A stretch of 13,857 nucleotides of DNA from Spirochaetaceae bacterium (GTDB lineage Bacteria; Spirochaetota; Spirochaetia; Sphaerochaetales; Sphaerochaetaceae). The notes under the pieces were generated by a model, which did no database searches, was not told the origin of the DNA, and saw only the letters and a list, made by a program, of their open reading frames with translations. Positions within the stretch are counted from its first letter, which is position 1; each line of letters starts with the position of its first letter. This document shows positions 1-6,677 of the stretch, one piece after another. The stretch spans positions 1 to 13,857 of the forward strand of contig DMKZ01000138.1 in NCBI GenBank assembly GCA_003454065.1, in the 5' to 3' direction. The translations under genes and the position numbers were made by a program.

Positions 1-831
1 TCCGGGATAGCCCATGAGCGGAGAAGGCAGATCAGCTTCGATGAAATAGCCGCCATAATTGAGAAGCTGCTTCAAAAGCGGTTCGGTATGAGCATCGTTC
101 GTGCAGAAGAATGCGGCTTTCTTGCCGTATTGGCTTATCCATGACGGAACCTTTTCCAAAATGTATTGCTGCGCGCCTGCGACACCGACATCGGATGTGG
201 GGTCCGGAGCGGTCTCGAGCACGAACCTCATATTGAACTCATCGCATGCAGCCCTCATTATGGCAACCCTTCTGCTCATGGTTTCATAAGACATGTGCCT
301 CGGGAACGAAATATGAACGAAAGTATCGCAACCAAGCTCATGAGCCGTCCTTATTATCAAATAGCCTCTTGAAACGAAATCGTTGTTTGCAACAAGATCG
401 GCTGTTTTCGAAATCTCAGGAATGTCCTCGTGCGATTCGCCCGCTATGCAAATGACATCTTTTCTCTTTTCCTTGACCTGTCTGAAAGCCTCGGTTGTTC
501 CCGGCACGGCCTGATTCACGATTATCGCCTTGATTTTCGGGTCATCAGCCAAACCGGCGATTACAGCTATCGTGGTTTCAGCCTCTTCCATGAAATTATC
601 AGGGTATGTGACATGAGTGATCATGCCGCCTTTTTTGGAATCGCCATATTCCGAAATCAATGCCTCAGCTCCTCGAAGATCGTCTTCGCTCTGCGACACG
701 GTGCCCGTGACTATGCCTATCCTGAAATCACTATCGCTCTTAGTGGAAGGAACCGATCCGCTCTTCTTGCTGCAAGAAGCAAAAGCAATAACCGCAATGA
801 ATATGCTCAACAATAGAATTATCCTCTTCAT
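1..831 (-). CDS. DUF3798 family lipoprotein, substrate-binding-like (C-terminus beyond window)
   Basis: The reading frame is open for 277 codons from the ATG at 831 to the left edge of the window, so the C-terminus is missing. An AAGGAG ribosome-binding site lies 6 bases before the start. Residues 1-19 form a lipoprotein signal (KR, then a hydrophobic stretch) ending in FASC, so Cys20 is the likely lipidated residue. A short Ser/Lys linker follows, then FRIGIVTGTVSQSEDDLRGA near residue 36. Later come THVTYPDNF, VNQAVPGTTEAF, CIAGESHEDI, FVHISFPRHMSYE, ETAPDPTSDVG and FFCTNDAHTEPLLKQ. I recognise this pattern as DUF3798, a family resembling type-1 periplasmic binding proteins. The ligand is unknown. 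The gene begins 48 bp after the second sheath gene with no obvious terminator between them, so it may be co-transcribed with the CIS genes. A link to CIS function is inferred from position only. Confidence 0.85.
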   Translation of the reverse strand, partial: MKRIILLLSIFIAVIAFASCSKKSGSVPSTKSDSDFRIGIVTGTVSQSEDDLRGAEALISEYGDSKKGGMITHVTYPDNFMEEAETTIAVIAGLADDPKIKAIIVNQAVPGTTEAFRQVKEKRKDVICIAGESHEDIPEISKTADLVANNDFVSRGYLIIRTAHELGCDTFVHISFPRHMSYETMSRRVAIMRAACDEFNMRFVLETAPDPTSDVGVAGAQQYILEKVPSWISQYGKKAAFFCTNDAHTEPLLKQLLNYGGYFIEADLPSPLMGYPG

Positions 832-879
832 ATGTTCTCCTTAAGGACGCTTCTGAAAACCTGCTTTCGATGACGCCCT

Positions 880-2364
880 CTATTCAGTCATTATGTTAGA
901 GCCGTTCTTGTCGGCAGAAAACACCACTCTGAAGAACTCAAACGGTCTTGCTATAGCCAATCCGACCTCGAACGACAATATTCCCAATTCCACATTCTCG
1001 GGCGGATTGGTTTCCTCGTCGCATCTGACATAAAACGCTTCGTCCGGAGTGTTGCCATGCAAATAGCCTTTTCTCCACAAATTCAGCAGGAAAGCCGTGA
1101 CATATCTGACGAGCCTTTTTTGAAGCTGCTGATTGTTATTCTCGAAAACCGCCCAGCGCGTTTCCTCTTTCAAATATTTGCAAACCGCTGAAAACGTTCT
1201 CCTCACGTTTATCATATTCCACTCAGTGTCGGATGACAAAGTCTTGCATCCCCAGACCTTGACCCCCTGACCTCGCACGTTCTTGAAGAAATTCACTTTG
1301 TTTTCATAAAGCATTTCCATTTCCGGCTTTGTAAGCTTCCTTGCCAAATCCGTTACGCCCTTAAGCACCTGACCAGCCGGCGGAACATAAATGCCCTTGT
1401 CATGATCCGACTTCGCTATCATGCCGGCAACAGCGCCGGAGGCAGGAACGACTTTGCTACCGCCTCCGAAAGACACCGGCATGCTCATCGAAAGATTAGG
1501 ATAATAGCATGCGGCAAAGGCATTGTCGAGACTATTGGCCCATTCGCAGGCCTCATCAACTGTCAGATTCGGGGGCAAATCGAGGAGAGCGAACCTGTTC
1601 CTGAACTCCTCGGCTTGATACATCATCTCGTAATGTATTTGGAAAACGCTGACATAGTCATCACCAAAGATATCAATGTCGGGGACGCTTAAAAGCTTGA
1701 CTTCATCAAAATGCCTGAAGGAATTAAGCCCTGAATAGTCCGCAGGAGAATTGTAATGTCCGAGGAAGCTTCCAGCCGTAATCCCGTGCAAGCCATCATT
1801 TCCATCATGGAAATTCTGGAAGATGCACGGCTCGATATTCTTGAAGTCACCGATGCTCTCGGCATCTACGAAACGCGAATTCTTGTTGATATATCGAACG
1901 AAATACCTTTCATCATCTTTGGAATAGGCCATGTGGAGCAAGTTCTCCACTTCATCGCCCCTCTGCAACGATAGCGAAAAATGCCCTTCGCCATCCCTCC
2001 AGGCGGAGACCTTTATCGAATTTCCCCAAGCGCCTTCGGTCTTTACGGTCATTCTGAAAATGTCTCTGCCGTCCGCAAACTCGTATATCGAACGCTTTAC
2101 GGTATTGAGATTGGCGACCCTGACCACCATGCATTCGTCACCGCCGTTCTGGAAGAAACCCGCAACCGCGTACGGCAGATTTCCAGGACCGCTCAAGTCG
2201 CCGAAATGCTGCTTGTATTCATCAAAACTTCGAACGAGAACAGGCTTGTTGAGCTCGCCCTTCTGCGTGATTCCAACGAATCCGGCGACGCAACGCGTAT
2301 CGATGTCAGGCTGGCTGACATACGTCTTCTTCTCTACGTAAACACCTGGAAACTTATACGGCAC
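880..2364 (-). CDS. Contractile sheath protein, second paralogue (long form)
   Basis: This encodes a 494-residue phage-tail-sheath family protein. The N-terminus MPYKFPGVYVEKK and FVGITQKGELNKPVLV match the sheath N-terminal arm. GAWGNSIKVSAW near residue 110-120 is the motif of the middle sheath domain. The C-terminal third carries the family signature: GIYVPPAGQVLKGV, VNFFKNVRGQGVKVWG, SSDTEWNMINVRR, AFLLNLWRKGYLHG, DEAFYVRCDEETNPPENV and a final beta strand ending FFRVVFSAD. The start is GTG at 2364, with GGAG about 8 bases upstream and no in-frame ATG that preserves the N-terminal motif. It follows the vWA gene by 15 bp. Sheath subunits polymerise around the tube and contract on firing. 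Afp-type systems carry several sheath paralogues, so a second copy is expected. Its location is unusual: downstream of the vWA/FHA pair, about 5 kb from sheath 1 and the tube gene, with no tube gene beside it. Confidence 0.95.
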   Translation of the reverse strand: MPYKFPGVYVEKKTYVSQPDIDTRCVAGFVGITQKGELNKPVLVRSFDEYKQHFGDLSGPGNLPYAVAGFFQNGGDECMVVRVANLNTVKRSIYEFADGRDIFRMTVKTEGAWGNSIKVSAWRDGEGHFSLSLQRGDEVENLLHMAYSKDDERYFVRYINKNSRFVDAESIGDFKNIEPCIFQNFHDGNDGLHGITAGSFLGHYNSPADYSGLNSFRHFDEVKLLSVPDIDIFGDDYVSVFQIHYEMMYQAEEFRNRFALLDLPPNLTVDEACEWANSLDNAFAACYYPNLSMSMPVSFGGGSKVVPASGAVAGMIAKSDHDKGIYVPPAGQVLKGVTDLARKLTKPEMEMLYENKVNFFKNVRGQGVKVWGCKTLSSDTEWNMINVRRTFSAVCKYLKEETRWAVFENNNQQLQKRLVRYVTAFLLNLWRKGYLHGNTPDEAFYVRCDEETNPPENVELGILSFEVGLAIARPFEFFRVVFSADKNGSNIMTE

Positions 2365-2379
2365 CTTACTTCTCCGATC

Positions 2380-3717
2380 CTATTTCTTGAACTTGCTGAA
2401 AATTCCGAAAATCTTCCCCAAGCCTCCTTTGGCTTTCCCTGCAGCGCCCTTGGCTTTGCCGACAGCTCCTTTGGCTTTCCCTGCAGCGCCCTTGGCTTTG
2501 TCGCCCATGCCTTTGACATCGAATCCGCCGTCGCCTCCGCTCGCACCCGGCTGTCCGCCAAGATATTCGGGGAGATATTTGCAGAACGGGCATTCATCCC
2601 AACTATCCTTCATCCTGTTGCCGCAATCGGGACATCTCCTATCCGTAATGCCCATGGATTCGCGTGACTTCTTCTTCGAAAGAAGCGACACCATCACAGC
2701 TATTATGACGACGATTATGACAACTATGCCTATGCCTATCCAAAGATAGATGGGTATGGTCTTCTTTATCGCCGTGAACTTCTTAGCGCTTCTGCCATAC
2801 CCATCGCGAACATCGACTTCAAGGCTCAGATCATGAAGCAAACCGTCGCCGCCTTTCAAAAACCCGATAACACCGATTTTAGCTCTGAAATCGAGGATAT
2901 ACGAATCGGAAACAACATCGATGACTTTCGAAAGCGTGGATGACAAATCCCTTATCATCGGCGTGTAATAGTATTTGCCATTCGTTGCGTAGGAGATATC
3001 CTCCATCCTGACCTGCGTACTCGTTGATGGAGCTCTGATTCCAATCGTGAAGATTGGTATGTTCGCCTGCTCGATAGCGGTCATGAATTGCCTGGCTGGC
3101 GTTATGCTATTATTGTCCCTCTCATCAGAGACAACGATAATCACCTTTCTGTCGCTGTCTTTCTTGGCCACCAGATTCACCAAAGCCTGAAGCGAGTCGT
3201 ATATCCTCGGCGCCTTGTCAGCGCTTCCCTCGAATGTGGATATCATATCGGCCTGAAATTCCTTCTGCGCAACATCCTCGACAACAGGGGTGATCGTATC
3301 GCCCATCGAATAAATGGAGATCTTATCCTTTTCCGTCATCAAATCGACGAAATTGACGATAGCAGTAGCCTGTATCGACATCGTCGCCTTTTGGAGATTC
3401 ACAGGAAACACTATATTATAGTTGACGCCCTCGCTCGTATTCTTGAATACCGACACGCCGATCTTGCCGACACCTGTCTTCCCATTATCTATCGTCACCT
3501 TGAAAGCATCGCTTCCAAGCGCTGCCAAAGGCGTCCCATCGGGCTTTTCGACCGTAACATAGGCCTTGAAATTGGGATACTTGCGATCTACAAGCTGGTT
3601 TACCTGAACATTCAATTCCTTATTCGCATTGCTAGAAGAATCGTCTGCAGCAAAAACAAAAGCAGCAGCGAGAAGAACCAGCACCAATGCCGCGAACTTT
3701 TTCAAAAAGCCTCTCAT
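2380..3717 (-). CDS. Membrane-anchored vWA-domain protein with cytoplasmic zinc ribbon and Lys/Ala/Gly repeat tail
   Basis: This 445-residue protein has several clear parts. Residues 1-23 are a Sec signal peptide with a likely cut at VFA/AD. A short beta domain follows, then a vWA-like Rossmann domain at about 98-275, with RKVIIVVSDERDNNS at 190-204 and ANIPIFTIGIRA after it. A second beta-rich segment leads to one strong membrane span at 321-346 followed by KKK, placing the vWA part outside and the rest in the cytoplasm. Residues 362-379 form a four-Cys zinc ribbon (C362, C365, C376, C379). The tail at 407-434 repeats GKAKGAA and ends in IFGIFSKFKK. The usual metal-binding DxSxS motif is replaced by FPVNLQK (104-110), so metal-dependent ligand binding is doubtful. 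The start lies 3 bp after the FHA gene, implying one transcript. I infer a membrane anchor, sensor or assembly scaffold for the CIS. No CIS family name is recognised. Confidence 0.85.
   Translation of the reverse strand: MRGFLKKFAALVLVLLAAAFVFAADDSSSNANKELNVQVNQLVDRKYPNFKAYVTVEKPDGTPLAALGSDAFKVTIDNGKTGVGKIGVSVFKNTSEGVNYNIVFPVNLQKATMSIQATAIVNFVDLMTEKDKISIYSMGDTITPVVEDVAQKEFQADMISTFEGSADKAPRIYDSLQALVNLVAKKDSDRKVIIVVSDERDNNSITPARQFMTAIEQANIPIFTIGIRAPSTSTQVRMEDISYATNGKYYYTPMIRDLSSTLSKVIDVVSDSYILDFRAKIGVIGFLKGGDGLLHDLSLEVDVRDGYGRSAKKFTAIKKTIPIYLWIGIGIVVIIVVIIAVMVSLLSKKKSRESMGITDRRCPDCGNRMKDSWDECPFCKYLPEYLGGQPGASGGDGGFDVKGMGDKAKGAAGKAKGAVGKAKGAAGKAKGGLGKIFGIFSKFKK
2425..2500 (-). repeat. Direct repeat, 42-bp period, inside the vWA gene tail
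   Basis: A 34-bp string is repeated exactly at 2425-2458 and 2467-2500, giving a 42-bp period. It encodes two rounds of a 14-residue unit built from the heptad GKAKGAA. Further diverged heptads continue on both sides in the protein. The identity at DNA level suggests recent duplication or slippage, so copy number may vary between strains. Confidence 0.85.
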
Positions 3718-3720
3718 ATA

Positions 3721-4110
3721 TCAATACCTTCCTTCCGATTTCAAAAGCTTCACGCAGAATTGAACTCCGTTAAACTCTATTATATCGCCATCCATAACCG
3801 TAGTTCTGGAAACCTGACTGTTGTTAACCTTCATGCTGTTATCACCGCTCAAATCGACGACCGTGCAATCGTTTCCCTGTATTATGATCGCAGCCTGCTG
3901 TCTCAAAAGGCCGTACTCCGGAATATGAATCTCGCAATCCGTTCCGCTTCCGATAATCGTCTTGCCTTCATGCAGCGTGAAATACCTGTGAGCGATGCCG
4001 TTATCGTTCATAATAACGAACCATCCCGCCAAAGGCGCTATGCAAATCGGACAATACTTCCACGAAGAATCCATCAAATGACCTTCTTGAGGACATCTCT
4101 TATAACCCAT
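3721..4110 (-). CDS. Zinc-ribbon plus FHA-domain protein with degenerate phosphothreonine site
   Basis: This is a 129-residue protein. An N-terminal zinc-binding knuckle carries C6, C20 and C23, with H11 as the likely fourth ligand. An FHA-type beta sandwich spans about 35-122: GKTIIGSGTDCEIHIPEYG, an AAIII strand, CTVVDLSGDNSMKVN and DGDIIEFNGVQFCV. The fold pattern is clear, but the phosphothreonine-binding residues differ from the consensus. GR is GS, the SRxH loop reads LRQQ, and NGT is replaced by DNSM. FHA proteins regulate some type VI systems through threonine kinases. Here the altered site suggests a structural role, or recognition of something other than phosphothreonine. The start is ATG at 4110 with AAGGAG 6 bases upstream. 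The vWA gene begins 3 bp downstream of its stop and encodes a closely similar zinc ribbon, so the two products probably work together. Confidence 0.88.
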   Translation of the reverse strand: MGYKRCPQEGHLMDSSWKYCPICIAPLAGWFVIMNDNGIAHRYFTLHEGKTIIGSGTDCEIHIPEYGLLRQQAAIIIQGNDCTVVDLSGDNSMKVNNSQVSRTTVMDGDIIEFNGVQFCVKLLKSEGRY

Positions 4111-4222
4111 ACGCTCTCCTTCGTTCGATCAGGCGCGATGGCAAAAACGCTTTTGCCGCCATGCCTTAATCAAGGCGCTTCCAATTCCTGCCGCTCTAAT
4201 CCGAGGCTTCCGGAAGCACCCG
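4111..4222 (-). other. 112-bp intergenic gap with three inverted repeats
   Basis: This is the largest gene-free gap in the window. It holds a perfect 12-bp palindrome at 4206-4217, 5 bp after the stop of the 515-residue protein. A 5-bp stem with a 4-nt loop lies at 4163-4176, and a 7-bp stem with a 4-nt loop at 4140-4157 (arms GGCAAAA and TTTTGCC). None is followed by a U tract in the direction of transcription, so none is a convincing intrinsic terminator. RNA processing, mRNA stabilisation or a remnant of an insertion are possible. No small open frame with a good start signal was found. Confidence 0.6.
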
Positions 4223-5770
4223 TTACATAACCTGATAAATCCAAATGGTTCCGCTATTATCCCTGCCCTTCTGACCGATGTCGAAGGAAATCTCCGGAGC
4301 GAAATCCACCACATCCGCCCTGTCGATAATGAAATGGTAGTTTCTCCATCTGTTCTTGGTGTCTATGCCTTCTATATTTATAAGCTCGTATTTCTTTGAA
4401 TTCAATTTGACGTCAACCTCATAGTTGCCGTTATAGACATCGGTCCTCCTGATCACGAGCATATTATTGCCCTTCGTGACATTGCGGACAACGAACCTCA
4501 TCTCGCCGCCTATCCAGCGTTTGACGACATCGTTGACCTTCCTGCCATCCGGATATGTGAAGGTTTCGTTGGAAGTAGTAGGATATGCACTGCCCACAAA
4601 CCTCACATCATGCATCTGCATCGACTCCTTAGAACCCATTGAAATCGTATCGATAAGGGTGTAATGCTCGTTGTTGAACAAAAGAACATTCGGCATATCC
4701 TGACTCATCAGCAATATGTCGTTTGTGGATATCTGCCTCTCAGACAGCGTAGCCCTCAGCCCGTCTATGACTATCTTATGGAGAGACAGTATGTTATTGA
4801 GCTCCTCGTATGTTCCGTTGTACGTCTTGACCGTATCGCCAAGCATGAACACCGCCTCACGCGCATCAAGATAAGAGTCCTTCGTGATATAGCCGAGCTC
4901 CTTCTCAGGATTCTTCCTCTCGTATTCGGCTATCTCGAATATCAGCTGATAGTCAACATTGTATATGGGATAGAAAATGCTCACGACATCATCGAAGAAA
5001 GCTCCAGCCGTCTGTATTACCATCTTCGAAGTCATGGCCAGCGTCTGAAGCGACAGAAGCGAAGCCAAGGGAAGAACCGTATAGCACATGGTAGCTACCT
5101 TTTCCGTTTTCTCGAAAATGTCAAGCATGAAATTCTGGAAAAAGCTCGATATCCCCTTCTTCATTTTCGATGTCCATTGAACATATCTGAAATCTATCTC
5201 GTTAGCGGAAGGAACTACGAATTTGGAAGAATCGCTATTCTTCAACTCGCGGATTCCGCTGCCCTTCTTATCCTCGGCGAGACGTATTCTCGCAAGCTCT
5301 ATGAAACTGTCCGGATCCGGTATCTCACTCACTATTTCGATTATGGACGATTCCTTCTTGTGCTGGAATCCCTGCAAATCGAAATTATCGACATTCTTGT
5401 AAAAATCCTCAAGAACCTCATTGTATCTTATGGTGACATAGGCCGTACACGGCAAGGAGAACTTCTTAAGATCCAAAACCATGACCTGCGGAGCATAGAG
5501 GAACACGGGCCTGCCATATCCGTCAATCGCAAGACCAGGATTCACGACAAGCGAAATCAGACCGCCTTTCGTCTGCTTGGACTCAACAAGCAGCGAATCC
5601 AAAAAATCAGGAACGACGCCGAACCCGTTGAATATCGTATTGTACAGCCTCTCCTTGTTGAAATGGTATTCCTCCATTTCATTCCAAAATTTCGGAGTAG
5701 CACGCAACCCAGGAAAAAAATTGGATCTTTTGAAAAGTATATCCTCAAATTTCTTATTGCCTTTGCCCAC
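4223..5770 (-). CDS. Unrecognised 515-residue CIS-cluster protein, probable baseplate or tail-fibre-like component
   Basis: I do not recognise a named family. The N-terminal 115 residues (FFPGLRATPKFWNEMEEYHF, GFGVVPDFLDSLLV, LVVNPGLAIDGYGRPVFLY, TAYVTIRYNE) resemble the N-terminal shoulder of phage and TssK-type baseplate adaptors: an induced helix, then a beta sandwich with an xPGLAIDxxGR turn. ELARIRLAED and PSANEIDFRYVQW follow at 159-199. Residues 208-350 are largely helical and include a hydrophobic stretch at 228-270 that may be a buried coiled bundle rather than a membrane span. Residues 365-515 are beta-rich, resembling a jelly-roll or receptor-binding module. The start is GTG at 5770 with AAGGAAGG 8 bases upstream; an ATG at 5777 is out of frame. 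It has its own likely promoter. Position among baseplate genes supports a structural role at the distal end, but this is inference. Confidence 0.8.
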   Translation of the reverse strand: MGKGNKKFEDILFKRSNFFPGLRATPKFWNEMEEYHFNKERLYNTIFNGFGVVPDFLDSLLVESKQTKGGLISLVVNPGLAIDGYGRPVFLYAPQVMVLDLKKFSLPCTAYVTIRYNEVLEDFYKNVDNFDLQGFQHKKESSIIEIVSEIPDPDSFIELARIRLAEDKKGSGIRELKNSDSSKFVVPSANEIDFRYVQWTSKMKKGISSFFQNFMLDIFEKTEKVATMCYTVLPLASLLSLQTLAMTSKMVIQTAGAFFDDVVSIFYPIYNVDYQLIFEIAEYERKNPEKELGYITKDSYLDAREAVFMLGDTVKTYNGTYEELNNILSLHKIVIDGLRATLSERQISTNDILLMSQDMPNVLLFNNEHYTLIDTISMGSKESMQMHDVRFVGSAYPTTSNETFTYPDGRKVNDVVKRWIGGEMRFVVRNVTKGNNMLVIRRTDVYNGNYEVDVKLNSKKYELINIEGIDTKNRWRNYHFIIDRADVVDFAPEISFDIGQKGRDNSGTIWIYQVM

Positions 5771-5812
5771 GTCTCATACCTTCCTTAAACCTGTCTATCG
5801 CTATGGATGAAA

Positions 5813-5841
5813 ATTATATGGCTTTTCGAAAAATAAAGCAA
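5813..5841 (-). promoter_or_regulatory. Likely sigma-70-type internal promoter
   Basis: On the minus strand, TTGCTT (5841-5836) is followed by a 17-bp spacer and a perfect TATAAT (5818-5813). It lies 43 bp before the GTG start of the 515-residue protein, in an 88-bp AT-rich gap. It would let genes from 5770 to 1 be expressed apart from the trunk genes. The -35 box matches only half the consensus, so the call rests on the perfect -10 box, the exact spacing and the position in a gap. Confidence 0.55.
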
Positions 5842-5858
5842 AAAAAGAACGAATCCGA

Positions 5859-6677
5859 TCAGAAATACACTCCGTCTTCTCCCATCGTCTCCATTCCCTC
5901 ATCGAACATGGTGATCTTTCTCTCTATCTTCTTCGGTCGCTTGAAACAAACATAGGCTTTCATGTGCGCGGGCTTCTCCCTTTGCACCATCCTATGAATG
6001 TTCTCCACTAGCGAGCTATCGAATTCAGACTCTAGAATGGGGAAATAGACATAGAACGAAAATTTCTCCTTTGAATTCCCGAATATCGGAGAATCAATCT
6101 GAACCTTGTTCGAAATGGTCATTTCTGTAAACGGAGCCGCACCTTCTATCACATCAGGAATAATGCCTGTCAATATGTATAGCAAAAGGCGAAGTCCCTT
6201 CTGCGTGCCGCGCAGCTTGTAAATAGGGATGGCGAATTGTATCATCTTCCTGACCACATCCTCTCTGTTCCCGAACAAGCTCAAGTCGATATTGAACCAT
6301 GCGGCCAACGCCGGCAAAAAGAATTTCGGAGTCTTCATCGGGGAGAAGAACTTGTCAACATTATCGAGAATCATCGAACGGCCGTTGATCACATGCTGAA
6401 AAACCATCAGAAACTGCTCGAGGAAGAAATTGTTCTCCTCATACACTTCGGGCAGCAAGCCGTTGAAGCTTTTCGGCGTACCGGAGTAAAACGTGATGAA
6501 ACCGATGCTCTCGTTGTAATCAACATCCCTCACCACCAGCTGATTACCATATTGCTCATCATACACTATGTCATACTTCAGCCAATAAAGCTTGTCGTTG
6601 ATCAATTTGGCGGCATCGAAAAGAGAAAGCCCCATGAAGATTTTAGGGTCAAGTTTTTCTATCTCGATCTCAGGCAT
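5859..6677 (-). CDS. Baseplate wedge protein, phage tail protein I / Afp12-like
   Basis: This 272-residue protein shows the tail-protein-I pattern seen in P2 gpI and Afp12. LLPEVYEENNFFLEQFLMVF begins near residue 73. NVDKFFSPMKTPKFFLPALA and AWFNIDLSLF follow, then the most conserved block, RKMIQFAIPIYKLRGTQKGL, and LLYILTGI. In the family this protein joins the baseplate J protein to form wedges around the spike hub. The N-terminal 70 residues and the C-terminal strand SFYVYFPIL to KPAHMKAYVCF are less conserved but fit. The ATG at 6677 directly abuts the stop of the DUF1257 gene (no bases between). A GGTGG element just upstream lies inside the end of that gene, so the two are translationally coupled or at least on one mRNA. 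Confidence 0.9.
   Translation of the reverse strand: MPEIEIEKLDPKIFMGLSLFDAAKLINDKLYWLKYDIVYDEQYGNQLVVRDVDYNESIGFITFYSGTPKSFNGLLPEVYEENNFFLEQFLMVFQHVINGRSMILDNVDKFFSPMKTPKFFLPALAAWFNIDLSLFGNREDVVRKMIQFAIPIYKLRGTQKGLRLLLYILTGIIPDVIEGAAPFTEMTISNKVQIDSPIFGNSKEKFSFYVYFPILESEFDSSLVENIHRMVQREKPAHMKAYVCFKRPKKIERKITMFDEGMETMGEDGVYF

Noticed and set aside
832..879. Terminator between sheath 2 and the DUF3798 gene
   Set aside because: The 48-bp gap shows no stem of useful length and no U tract on the minus strand.
3721..4110. Reading the cluster as a canonical type VI secretion system because of the FHA protein
   Set aside because: The large Afp11-type baseplate J protein, Pvc16-like protein, full-length sheath family with several paralogues and gp19-type tube fit Afp/PVC-like CIS. 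No TssJLM, TssB/TssC pair or ClpV is visible in the window.
3088..4230. Plus-strand frame of 380 codons opposite the vWA and FHA genes
   Set aside because: It crosses two clear minus-strand genes and their junction, and its composition is that of an antisense shadow.
4129..4314. Minus-strand 61-codon frame in the gap before the FHA gene
   Set aside because: It overlaps the end of the 515-residue protein in another frame, lacks a ribosome-binding site and has an Arg/Trp-rich random-looking product.
4664..5788. Long plus-strand frame of 374 codons opposite the 515-residue protein gene
   Set aside because: Its predicted product is rich in Arg, Ile and Tyr with no recognisable motif and no ribosome-binding site. 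It is the antisense shadow of a well-supported minus-strand gene.
5830..5858. Terminator after the Afp12-like gene, suggested by a run of seven T
   Set aside because: There is no convincing GC-containing stem before the T run; the AT-rich stretch is better read as the upstream part of the promoter.
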